From contig NC_084766.1 of the NCBI RefSeq assembly GCF_028858725.1, positions 23,972,501 through 24,036,500 of the forward strand: a stretch of DNA of 64,000 bases, in the 5' to 3' direction. How positions within the stretch are numbered: position 1 is the first letter of the stretch; each line of letters begins with the position of its first letter. Both the position numbers and the translations under genes were made by a program. Below, one piece after another: positions 1 through 38,500 of the stretch. Source of the DNA: Colius striatus. Its lineage: Eukaryota > Chordata > Aves > Coliiformes > Coliidae. Below the pieces are notes generated by a model that was not told where the DNA came from, did not search any database, and saw only the letters and a list, made by a program, of their open reading frames with translations.

Positions 1-156
1 CCAGGAGGGTAGGGGCACCATGAGCTGTCTTGGCTCTCATTTGAGTGATGGCAGCCTGCTCTTTGGGCATGTAGAGCTGCATCTTGAGCACATCCAAATC
101 AATTCCATGCAGCTGATCAGTGTGATGTAGGCCAGGTCCAGTACCAGTGCAATAGG
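1..156 (-). other. Unrecognised exon-like open stretch at the window edge
   Basis: On the minus strand a good acceptor (pyrimidines then CCACAG) at about 159-157 is followed by a frame open to the window edge. It reads roughly LHGIDLDVLKMQLYMPKEQ and onward, with a plausible amphipathic composition. I do not recognise the family. It could be the start of a neighbouring gene's exon, a processed pseudogene or chance: about 50 codons without a stop is weak evidence. The same orientation as CNNM1 would place it downstream in tandem. Confidence 0.15.
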
Positions 157-664
157 CTGTGGGACAACAGCCCAGTCAGTAGGAATCTCAGACAGCTTGT
201 GGGCTAATGTCACTCGGTAGTATTTTGGGGAGGGGCAAAGCTCTTGCTGGCTTTCTCTACCCCCTCCACATCCCCCACCCCAAGTTTTGAGCCTTATGCG
301 AGCAAACATACGTAATGGTGGTAAGTGCTTCTTTGTGTTGCTGACAGAAAATTAAATCTCCATCTCTGAACACTACCCCTGCCTTGCGTGGTGTCGTGCC
401 TTCAGGCTGCCCTAACCTCTTCACAGGCTGAGGTTAAAGCTGCAGCGTCCTGGTTGGTCCACGAGGTCTCACTCAGTTTGTTTCAAGGCTTTCCCTTTCT
501 CCCTCACGGTGTGGTTATCACTATTGCTGCTAATTGGGCACAGTCCTATTGGGAGAGCTTATCTAAAGGAAGATGACCAGTTCCTCCCGTGTCTGTCTGG
601 CATTCCTTTCTCTGTCCCGCTGCCCTATGCCATCCAGCCCATCGTGTCCTCCTGTATGTGTGTG

Positions 665-670
665 TTTATT
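665..670 (-). terminator. CNNM1: Candidate CNNM1 polyadenylation signal (AATAAA)
   Basis: This is the only exact minus-strand AATAAA I found downstream of the CNNM1 stop, about 2.46 kb after it. A closer ATTAAA variant lies at 2060-2055 (3'UTR about 1.07 kb), and a weak CATAAA-type variant lies near 3019. The sequence alone cannot decide which is used. Confidence 0.22.
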
Positions 671-1399
671 GTGTGTTACCCAGCCATCTGTCCATCTCTG
701 GCCCAAATCTCCTGGCCTGCTGCTAATGTGTCCAAAAGCAGATCTTCTGTGTTCCTCCTCAGCAGGACCCTGGAGAACCACCACCTACTTCCCATGGCTT
801 CAATGGTGCCTGCCAGGCACAGTCTGTTTCTGGCACTGAAAAATGGCTGGGACCATCTGCTTCTGCTCTCTGCAGTCACTGTTTGCAGATCTATTTGTGA
901 GCTGGTATTACCACCTTGACAGAGCAGCCTCCTGCCTAGATCTTGGCAAAGAAAGGGGAACAGCCTCTTTCCTAGGCTTACTCATAGGGACTGTTGCCCT
1001 GATGGATTTTGCTTGTGCAGCAGCTTAGACAGCAAAGGCAAAAATAGTGCCTCCTTCCCTTGCTGTGTTTGTAGAGACAGTGCATGGGGTCTTGTTTGTC
1101 CTTTTCAGATTAGTGTTTGTTTCACATCAGAGTGAGCCAGAGGCTCCTCTGTACAAGTGGGGAACCTTTTCTCCCTCTTGGTGTCCGTCCACGGCTGGGA
1201 TGATGTAATGGTTAAAGGATGACTGCTAGGGGTGATCTCAGGAGAAGGAGTTGAAGGAACCATCTCTGCTTTCATTATTTCTGGTATCTGCCTACACTTC
1301 TGTCTTGACAGACCTCTAGGTATGGATGCTGGCCCATCCCACATATGTTCTGTACCAGTGTACCTCGTGATCTGGTAAAGCTTTGCTAGCCTTACCAGC

Positions 1400-1690
1400 C
1401 TTGTATTTTCCTAAGAAGTGACCTAAATTTCTTCCTTTCTGTGGTGTAAGCTCATTATCCCGTTCACCATGGCAACAGAGAACAGATTATTCCTTTTTTC
1501 TCTGCTACAGCTTTTTATGTATTTAAGAACTTCCTCTCTCCTCTTCACATCCTTCAGCAGTTAAGACTAAGCGACCCAGTTTCCCTCAGCCTTTGGGATA
1601 GGTTGTTTTCCAGCCCTTGCTTTCCTCTGGCCTCTTTTCAATTGCTGTGTGTTTCGCTACAAGGACAGTGCCCAGACAGGGATGCAGCTA
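1400..1690 (-). mobile_element. Decayed CR1 LINE fragment (3' region)
   Basis: The plus strand shows the reverse complement of the CR1 3' region in degraded form: a stretch about gaacagattattcc, a CAGCTTTTTATGTATTT-like segment, and a CCCTCAGCCTTT-type pyrimidine stretch. It lacks the terminal CR1 microsatellite. The match is by pattern recall and the boundaries are approximate. Confidence 0.45.
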
Positions 1691-2054
1691 CTCCAGCTCC
1701 AGTTTTATCAGGGTTGGTGGACGGTGAGATTTCTGTCAGTATCTGTCGGGCTGTACTCCAGTGTGTGTATCCCACCGTTGTGTGTGCAATGGCACGCTAT
1801 TAGCTCCTGTCCTTCCCGTCCTTGTGTGTACTGCTGCGGTGTAACTTGGCACTGCTCGGTGCTTTCCTGGCACCCAACAGAGAGCCCAGGTTCACAGGGA
1901 GAAACTGGCAAGCACCTGGTCCTCTACCTCCTCCTTTCAGCAACAGTGTTACTCCAGCCATGGCTCTGAGGGCAGCTTTGCAGCGTGGGAGAGGTGAGAA
2001 CATTTGCCCTACTCCCATTGATACAGACAGGGCATCTCTCAGGGAGAAATCACT

Positions 2055-2060
2055 TTTAAT
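2055..2060 (-). terminator. CNNM1: Alternative CNNM1 polyadenylation signal (ATTAAA)
   Basis: A minus-strand ATTAAA hexamer lies about 1.07 kb past the CNNM1 stop, followed by a moderately GT-rich stretch. It competes with the AATAAA at 670-665. Confidence 0.2.
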
Positions 2061-3133
2061 GTTGATATCCCTGTCGCGTTCAGCCTCTACAAAAACTACG
2101 GCCTGCTCCGGAGCAACCCGCAGGCTCCGTGCGGAGGGGAGGATGGTTCGATGCGGCGTGGAGTGCCCTCCCCAGGAGGGGGCCTGGGCTGCCTGCCCCC
2201 AGCCAAGCAGGGCTCGGGGGTGCCGGGCTGTGAGGCTGGTCGGCCCTGGGCACAGCACTAAGCAGTGCAGGGGCCCAGGGCTGCGTGTGGCACCCCCAGC
2301 CAGCGCCTTCTTGCGGCTGAGACCACCTCTGTGCAGCCCGTCGTGCCAAGGGGCTGCGGGCCCTGCTGCCAGGGATGGTAAATGATGCTAAGGCCAGTCC
2401 TGGGGTGGGCCGCCCCTCCCTGCTCTGCCCGCAAGGAGGCTGTGCCAGACACTTCACCTTTCCTTTTCCCACCTCTTCCTTGTGACCAGATGCTACCAGG
2501 GGGCAGCTGGGCAAGGGCCCTCACACTCCAGCTAGCTGGTGCAGGCTGCCTGGGTGGCTTAGCCCTGCAGGAGGCACGTCCTTTCTCACCTGGGGATGGG
2601 GCTCTGCACAAGTGCTGTGGGGAGGGGCGGCTCGAGCGGGCAGGCGGGTGGGCAGCGAGCGAGTGCAGACCTGCTGCTGTTGAACGTGAGCCTCGAGGCT
2701 GGAGATCCTCATGCTGCAGACCTGGGAGACAGAAGGGCAACCTGGAGCAGGCAGACAGAGCTTGCGCCCTCCCTGGCCTGCTGCTGCTCAAGCCTACCAC
2801 ACCTTTCGTAGCCAGGCTCAGGGATATTGGTGCAGACACACGTGTCTAGGTGCGAAAACATGATTCAGGGTCTCTGTCTCTGACATCCACTCCTGCTCCA
2901 AGGATGGCTGGAGTCTGCAGCTACATCCCTTGCCCCTGCTTCAGCCCCCAGCAACATGTGTGCCTGCATGAGCTCCAAACCACATTGTTTGGCTTTGCTG
3001 CTTGAAACTTGATTTTATGCTATTAAAATGGAGTAACCTTCCACTCGCTGGGGCAGAAATATTGCACCAAGAGACAAGTTCCTACCTCCAGTCTGCATGG
3101 GCCTCCAGCACCGTGCTCCGGCCACGCTGCTGC

Positions 3134-30350
<27,217 letters not shown>

Positions 30351-30379
30351 GATGGGCTCAGAGCGTTTCGTGGGGAAAA

Positions 30380-32332
30380 GAGACGAGGGGAGAGATTTCC
30401 ACGGGAATCGACACTGCCTGCGGTCTTCGCCGCTACCCATGCCCAAGTGCCTACACTTTGTGTGGGGCCCCACCGAGCGCCCCGAGCCCCGGGACTCGCC
30501 GGCGTGGCACACACTCGGTCCGCCCCGTCTGCCTCCCGGGTCCTGGCTGAGGCGCACCAGGAGCGCAGGTGGCTCCTCACGGGCACGGAGAGGAGTGGGA
30601 GGACGGTCCCGTTCGCGGGGAACCTTGACGGGATGGGGGCTGCCCGTACGCGGGAAGCCCGGGGAGGCCGCCCAGCACCTCTCGCCCCCTGCAGCCATCC
30701 CGGCGGGCTCCCCGAGGGCGTCTGGGGGGTTCTCGCCGTTCGGCTGCCGCTTCCCTGCGGTTCCCCACGGCTCGGCTCTCGGCGCCCTTTGTGCCTCTCT
30801 CCCGGAGCTCTGCGGCTCTCTGCGGCCCCAGCACTTTCGGAGCCCGGCGCGGGGGTGTCCGCAGGTGGGTGCCGGCTCCCCGCCGCGCTGGGGGCCTCAC
30901 CAGCAGATGGTGCTGCGGACAGCCCAGCCTCGGGGCTGCGGGGCTCCGACGGACCGCGCCGGGCCCGGCTCAGCCAGGCTCCTGTCAGCCCTCCCTCGCC
31001 AGGCCGAGAAGCGGCAGAGGCCCTGCGTGCCGCCTGGCCTGGGTGAAGGGGAAGCTGGGGCGGGCCACGGCAGCAGCGGAGGGCGCAGGCAGGGCGCGTT
31101 ACATGGTTCCGGAGGTCGCTGGCTTCTGCCGTGCCCCGGACTCGGTGGCTGGCGGAGGAGGATGCTCAGTGTTTGCGGGCAAGGATGCCTGGTGAGGGCG
31201 GACTCTCCCTGAGATGGACCATCGCTGCCGGGATGCTCGGCAGCCACCACTGACCCCGGGCCTGGCGTCACCCGCCCGCGCCCAGCTCTAAGAACTGAGG
31301 CCGCCTGCACCTCTGCATTGCACCGAGACCAGCCCCTTCCGACTGTCCTGGAAGCAACCACGGGATGTCCCCGGCACAGGGGTCATCGTCAATTCTATCG
31401 AACCCTGCTGTCCTTCGCACCCTGGATGCAGATATTTCCGTACCGAGCGCTGCTGCCGCCTCTTCTTTCCTTTACCCATCGCAGATCGGACACCGCTGGG
31501 CCTTGAGGCCGGCGGGAGGGGGCGGCCGACGGCCCGATTCCCCGTCCCCGATTCCCCGTCCCCGGTTACCCGCGGTGCTCGACTGCCTTTCATGCGCCGA
31601 CCAGGGCGAGCCGGTGACTCCGGACACGGCGATCCGAGCGTGCCGTGCCGGGGCTCCGGGCTGCCAGTGGCTCCAAGCCCCGCTGCGACCGTCGAGTCTC
31701 GCGGAACCGTCAGCACTCAGCCCCGGGGACCTCGCCCAGCCCGCGGGTCCCGGCTGGGCTCGGGGCGAGCTCTCCCCGCGGGTAGTGCCTTTTTTTCGGG
31801 GTGTTTACCCCTCCCCCTTCCCCCCTAATCCTGTGCCGCTCCCGCTCTTACCGCCTCGGCCGTTCCTCCAGCTGCTGAGAAGGCAGGGCCGTTCTGGGCG
31901 GCCACCGCGCTCCGGTCCCGGTCCCGAGCTCCTCGGTGGCCCGGCTCCGGCCTGGTTTTGAGCGGTGCGGGAGCTCCGCGGCGGAAAGCGGCTGCCAGTA
32001 GTCGGTGGAGCCCGAGCAAAAGCGAAAGCTCGGTGCTGGCGGGCCTGCGGCGGGCCGGCAGGCCCCGAGCCGAGGGGGTTAAACCAGGAGCCTCCCCTTA
32101 CCTTCAAAAAGTTAAAAATGTCTGGAGCCTGCATCTCTTAAAGGGGCGGTGCTGGCTGCAAGGAGTCTTGGCACCGGCTGCGAGAAAGGCTGGTCAGGGG
32201 CGTGAGTTCCCCTCCACCAGCACCAAAACATTGCAAAAAAAGGCAGAGCGCCCCACACTTTAGATAAGGACAATTAGCCACCAGCGAGCCCCTGCAGACA
32301 GCGAGTTAATTAGGGGTTTCCTGCTCTCCGTC
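30380..32332 (+). promoter_or_regulatory. HPSE2: HPSE2 CpG-island promoter / 5'UTR region
   Basis: CpG-dense sequence begins near 30.4 kb and runs to the HPSE2 start, continuing past exon 2 to about 34.5 kb. Long open frames here (up to 366 codons) reflect the scarcity of stops in GC-rich DNA and match nothing I recognise. An in-frame TAG at 32261, with no ATG between, supports the start at 32333. The transcription start is not determinable. Confidence 0.6.
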
Positions 32333-32592
32333 ATGCCCTGTCTCAGCTCCTGCCCCCCCGGGCTCTTAGTCTTGACGGCACCTGCGCTGGCTCTCATGGC
32401 CACCTTCTTGCTGCCCTCTCAGGCCGGGGACAGGAGAGCGCTGCCAGTGGAGAAACCTCCAGGTGTGAAGGGAAGAACTCTCATTCTCCTTGATGTCAAC
32501 ACCAAGAGCCCTGTCAGGATAATCAGTGAGAATTTCCTCTCCCTGCAGCTGGATCCCTCCATCATTCATGATGGCTGGCTCGATTTCTTAAG
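32333..32592 (+). CDS. HPSE2: HPSE2 coding exon 1
   Basis: The exon has 260 coding nt: signal peptide, AGDRRALPVEK, LILLDVNTKSPVR and the invariant LDPSIIHDGWLDFL. The donor is AG then GTAAGG at 32593, splitting a Ser codon. The N-terminal 30 residues diverge from mammals, as expected for a signal peptide. Confidence 0.95.
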
Positions 32593-35500
32593 GTAAGGCA
32601 GGAGCCCCCCGGCGCCCTCCCCACGCCGCCCGCGGGGCACCCCGGCAGCCTCGCCACCGAGCCCCGCCGGGCTCCGCGCTGCTGGCGGCGCTTGTTGTGA
32701 CGGAGGGAGCGAGGCCATGGTTTCCATTAAGATGCACATGTTTGCAATGGAGAAAGCATTTCGGAGACTTATCAGTTATGACTGCAAAAATGTCGTGCTC
32801 CTCTCGCTCCAACAACCGCTCCTCTGCAAAAAGCACAACACGGGGCTGAGGCAGCACAGGGAGAAAAAAAAAACAACAAAACCAAACAAACCAAAAACCC
32901 AGAAGCAGGGACGGGGCCGCCTGCCGAGCCGAGCCTTCTCTAGCTCTCGACGGGCGGAGAGCGGGGTGTCGGCGAGGTCTTCAGAGCCCTCCGCTCCCCG
33001 GACTTCCAGCCGTGCGCGGGGGGCAGAGCCGGGCTGCAGCTGCGCTGGGCTCCACCGGCGATGCGGAGCGGCCGCGGCCTGGAGGCGCTGAGACGGCTAG
33101 AAAGCCCTCTCCCTGCTGGGTAAGTTGGGGAGGGAGACAGAGTCTCCTCCGCACGCCTGGCCCGAGGGTCCCTGCGGCTGCCGCCTCCCCCCCCGGGAAA
33201 GAGCGGGGCGAGGAGGCGGGAAGGCGCGGGCGAAGCGGAGCCGGGCCGGCTCCCGCTTTCCTCCCCTCCCTGCCGCGCTCCGCTCTGCGGCCGCTCGGCC
33301 CGGTCCCGCGGGGGCGCGGAGACCTTCTGCCTCCGGAACTCCGCTGCACTTGTCCGGGAGGCGCCGGGGAGGGGAGAGAAGAGCCGTGTCCCGCCGGCCT
33401 CCGGGCCACCAGCGGCGGGCGGGGCGGTTCCCCGCTCCCGGGCCGCGCCGCTCGGCCGGCGCAAAGAGCCGCAGCGGGTCGCCGCTGCGGTGGTACTCGT
33501 GCCGCACCGCGCAGCCGGGGCAGCAGGGCCCGGGACGGCAACGGCGGGTCCCCGAGCCCTGTGTCCCGCCGGTCGTTGGCGGTACCGGGGCAGGGAAAGC
33601 CCGGCCCGGCCCGCAACGTCCTCAGCCCGCTCTCTCCCTCAGCTCCCGGCGGCTGGTGACCCTGGCGCGGGGCCTGGCCCCCGCCTTCCTGCGCTTCGCG
33701 GGCAAGAGGACGGACTTTCTGCAGTTCCACAACGTGAAGAACCCGGCCAAAAGCCGCGGCGGGCCCGGCCCCGACTACTACCTCAAGAACTACGAGGACG
33801 GTGAGCTGCGGGGCCGGGGGGGGGGGGGCGGGCACGGCAGCGAGGGGCTGCGGGCGCCGGGCGGTCCCGCTCCGCCTGCCCCGCGCTCCCTGCGCCCAGG
33901 CGGGGCCGTGCCGCGCCCGGCCAGTGCTGCCGCCGGGCACCGGGCACGGGAGCCTGCCTCATATCCTTCCCTTCCCGAGCCGGGAGGAAGCCGGGTTGCT
34001 CAGCGGAGTCCGCCAGCTCGTTGCCGGTGGGTCCGGCGGATGCCGGTCCCCGGGAACAAAAGGCCGGCGCCGGAGAGCGGGGCTTCTCGTATTCCGCCGA
34101 CCCTCCGGCTCCCTTCACTCGCAAGTTCCGAGCGAGCAACGGCAGCAGCAGCGAGGGTTTTGCCCCGGCTGCAAGGCGTGGACCGGGCACTACGGCCGCG
34201 GGCTGCCCATGCACGCACCGCCTCACGGCTCTCGGGGAGCCCTGCCATTCCCCACGGGCCCTGCCGTCGGGCCGCCTTTCTCCTCCCGCCGCAGCCCCAG
34301 GGCTCCCCGCAGCCCCGCCGGGGTTAGTCGCGGCTGAGCCGCTCGGTCCCCTCGCCCGTCGGCCACCGGCCGGGACTGCACCCGCTCCGGAGTGCTCTGC
34401 CACCGTAGATCTTTCCGAAAGTGACAGCCTGGCCGACGGCTTTCTGCCGCTCCCCCCTCCTCGGCGACCCTGCCCTCTTCCCCAGCGGTCCTCAGCTGCA
34501 CAAAGGGCTTCTTCACCTTTTGCGGCCCTTAATTCACACAAAGAAACGTTGTAGAAAAGTCAGGGCCAAGTCTCCGTCCTAAGGCATTTGTTTTAAGAAG
34601 TGGAATACCATGGCTGTGTGCAACAATTTGATGATTTCTCTTTCTTGCGTTATAAAAATAAAACTTTTAAAAAATTTCTTGCTCCATGACTTAAAGTAGC
34701 TGAAGATATTTCCATAAGTAATTTGGAAGGCCAATTAATGCCAGACAGATCCCAGTGGGTAGATCTGTGGAACAGAGGAAGCTTTGCAGAGATCTAGTCA
34801 GCGGCACAGTGCTGAATGGAAAAAGCAGATGCATTTGCCAGTTTTCTGATGGCTCTCGATCCCGCTGTTCCCTCACGTAACATCTGCTCTCCCCGAGATG
34901 ACTGTCCCTCTATTCCCACATGTGGGCAGGTGGGTAAAATTGCATGCTCTCTCTTTCACTCTGTCTCCTAGCCAGAGCAATCCCGATGTTATTCCTCGTT
35001 TTTCTTCTCCTTTGTAACAAGTCTTAGGCTAAAGGTTTGTTGTAAGCTCTTCCTACTGGGATGTACTTCAGGAGAAAATACTGACCAAACCTGCTACAGC
35101 CACCTTGAACGGAAGAAGTTAGATGTAGTGCATGAAACTGTGGATGGGACTTATACAAAACATTTGTAGGAATAAATGTTACCACTTCCAATATTTCAAC
35201 AACTTCCAGGAGAGAACTTACACTTATTAAATGTCTTCAAAACGTCTTTCATGTTAGGGAAGGACTGAAAGCTTTGGGGTTTTTTTTCAATTTTCCTCGT
35301 GGCAATAAAGTTGAAATGTAGCAGCCCTTCAAAATGAAGCTTCTCACAGAAGTTGTAACCACAGGTCTTAACTTTTCATCACTTAAATATGGAACAGAAC
35401 CGTTGCGAATGGGGGTGAGGGAAGGAGGGGACACATGTGGTGTGTATCAAGCATCAGTGTAAATCAGAAAGGTGTGCTAAAAGGGATTTCCTGCCTGGAA

Positions 35501-38500
35501 GCAAAGCTTAAGAACAAAGTAGTTGTTCTTAAGGTCTATATGCAAACTCCAGGGCTAGAGTTGCTGGTAGCTTGCATCTTTTTGTACTGAGGCTGCACTG
35601 AGCGCTTCACTAGAGGGATCCAGTTGTCCAAAATGTAATCCTAATATGCCACTGCAACTCTGCCCTGCTGTACTGAATCTGAGCAGCCATCTTCTCCTTT
35701 TGGAGCACTGGTCTGGTTTCTGTTCCCTCATCTATGGCTTGCCCAGGACCTGCTTGGGATCAGGACATGCACAAATGTGCAAGCAGATGCCCTTACTGCG
35801 AAGAACTTACAGCCTGAGCAGACAGCACAGAAAAAGAGATGGCAATCAGAACCTGAGCATGTGAGAAGCCAGCAACATCCCACTAGGTACCCTTCCTCTT
35901 TTCCAAGTTATCTGGGGTAGTTGAGGTTGTTTTCGACATCTGTGGGCTTTTTTATGTCCAGCTCTGTTTCATGAAATTCATTGTCTAAACTTCAGTGTCA
36001 CAGGAGTGGGGAAGAAGCTGGGGCGCTCCATTAGTTTAAAAAGTCAGGAATTAATTAGGAATTCACAGATTTCTCTTTTAAGTCTTATGCATCACCTTAG
36101 TGATTTTTAGTGACAAGTGACAGTTTGGTTGTTTTCTGCTTTGAGTTTGCCCCGTGGGTGCACACAGGCTCCAGGCCTGTGACCCCAGTGCCTGGGCTCT
36201 CTTTGCAGCCCCTGTGGGTGTTTCTGTGCCATGTGTCCCCAGGTGGCCTGTGCACAGATGGGGAGTGAAGGGCACATCTTATGTTCCTTTCAGCTGCAGC
36301 AGCTCAATAGGGTGCAGGACTGAGAGGTGGAGGGTGGATGTACAAGACTGCTCAGAGAACTGCAGTTGCTAATGAGGAGCTCTGTGAGTGAGGTTCACGT
36401 CACAGGCAGCTGCCCTGCTCTGCATGCTTACAGGATACACTAATGTGGCCATCAGGCATTCAGATGGGCAGCAGCATCAGTAGATGGGCTTTGCAGCATC
36501 CTTCATGGATCTTCTGCCCTGTGACTATGCTTGCTGGAGTTTGAATGAGTCTCTGTGCAGGATCTTTGCGCTGTAATATCCACCTGTGGCACCTCATTGC
36601 CATCTAGACCAGGTATTCCTCACTGCAACCTTGGTGGTCTTTTCTGTCTCTGTAGTGCTCTGCCTTTCTGATCATCAGAGCTCCTTCAATTCTTTCCCCT
36701 CCATTTAAAATTGTGTTTATTTCCTTTTCAAACCATCACAGCCATGCATACCTCCACCTTTTGAAAACTGCCTTTACCTAGACCTGCCTTTGAGTTCACC
36801 AACACATCTTTTTCCTCTCTTTTCCTCCCCTCTGAGGATTATAGTAGTTGCTTTTGACTGGTATCTAAAATGTACTTCATTTTCCTGAAAGAAGATGTTA
36901 TCTTTAGACTTCAATGTCATTCTTTTCTTTCGCAAGTTCTTCCTTGAAGCACAGAGCTGGAAGTACCGTGTGTGTACTGTGTCTTTCCTTTGTCACTCTG
37001 AACAGCCTCACCCTACTCCAGACCAGTCATGTTTGGGCAGTAAAGATAATAAAGCGGTGAGTGATCTATGGTGGCAGCCCTATGATGCCCACAAAGAGGT
37101 TGCGTGTGGTGACTTGTTTCAGCACTGCATAGAAAGCTGGCACAGCAGTTTTATCACCTGGTGGCAAATTTGTCCGTACCTGACAGAGCAACTTGTAAAA
37201 GCAGCTGCCTATGAGGGACAGTTTAGGTGAGCAAAGAGTGTAGGGATGATGACATGGCTATATGTATCCCCTGAACTTTGCTACATATTAGAAGGTCATC
37301 TAACTATTCAGCTACATTTGCACCCCCATCTGTAGAGTATGCCAGTTGGCTGCCATCCTGTGCAGATGGGTTTCTCTCCTGGCACAGGCATATGTCTGAT
37401 TCCTGGGCTGGTACCAAGATGTAACATCTCATGTTCAGTCTATGTAGTAGATCTCCTTTTGCTGTTGGATTGCCTACCAGGCAATCTCTTTGGCTTATCC
37501 TTTCAACTGCCTCATACGTGCCAAGGACCAACTGGGTCTGAGGAATGGGACAATAAGAAACACTGGTCTCCAGGAAAACAGGCTTGAGCACTCCTTTTTG
37601 GAGAAAATGCACAAGGCTCCCTGTTTGCTCAGGCTATAGTTGCTGATATGAAACCTCTTCTGAAGTTGGATTTGCTAAAACTAGATTTGCGTGTTGCCCA
37701 GGAGATTGGTGTTGGAGTGTTATGTGTGATGCGGAGACTTGGTGTTGGTTCAGCAAGGGATGCTGCAGGTGTTGTCTTAGAGCCTGGACCTAGAGCCCGT
37801 TTTGGAAGCTCCTTGCTGGTTCCATGGCGTGAGTTTGGTTGGCTAGTGTGGAAACTCCTCATCTGCAAGGCAGTCCTCGGCTGCCTCTCACCTCAAAGCC
37901 ACACAGGCCAGCTTTGGGCTATCCATGGTGGCATAAACTTTGCTTAGACTTTCCCCCTGTGCATATGTGCTGTGAAGAAAAACTCAAGGGAAAAAGAGAA
38001 GTTACTTGTAGCTGGAATTCTTCAAGATGTGTTGGCCAAAGCACATGGCTTCTCTGTCCTATCCCTGAGAATTTACCCTGTGTGGCTGAGGCCAGAGGAC
38101 ATTTACCACTCACAGCCAGTATGGCCCTGCATGGGTCATGGGAGGGAGAGGGGAAGGGAAGCACATAGGCATGCTGTAGGTAGTGCGTCAGAAAAGTTTC
38201 TGAGCTGAAGTGCATATGGAGAACACATTTCAAAAATACTCTCTTAATTGCTGGTAAGTTACTTCCTTCTATTTTATCTCCTTTTTTGGAGAGGATACTG
38301 GGCATCTGGAAAAATGCCCAATTACCACAAACAGTAGAAAAAAAAGGGAAAAGACATATTTCTTATGCCTTCCACACTGGTCAGGAGATTTTGCCATATA
38401 GTGTGGGAAACTTCACATTATGCTGTGTAATCCTGGCAGAGGTTTTCTGGGCATCCTTTCAGTCAGATCCATTCCTTCAGGTACCTGGCACTGCATCTGA

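Larger units (their letters stand above)
1..3133. other. 3' flank / 3'UTR side of CNNM1, no recognised gene
   Basis: This region should hold the CNNM1 3'UTR and downstream sequence. In mammals GOT1 lies convergently beyond CNNM1, but I find no GOT1 C-terminal coding sequence on the plus strand here, so it must lie further left or elsewhere. About 1.4-1.7 kb is a decayed CR1. 1.9-2.8 kb is GC-richer, with long but unrecognised open frames on both strands. Confidence 0.5.

Noticed and set aside
1105-1299. Minus-strand Pro/Ser/Thr-rich open stretch after a CAAGACAG acceptor-like site
   Set aside because: The acceptor has a poor pyrimidine tract, there is no good donor before the stop, and composition is low-information. 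No family recognised.
1-3133. Expected GOT1 3' end on the plus strand
   Set aside because: I searched for the GOT1 C-terminal segment expected from synteny and found no matching translation.
33125-34327. 400-codon plus-strand open frame
   Set aside because: It merely contains HPSE2 exon 2 read through both introns; the flanks are GC-rich intron and the splice sites are clear.
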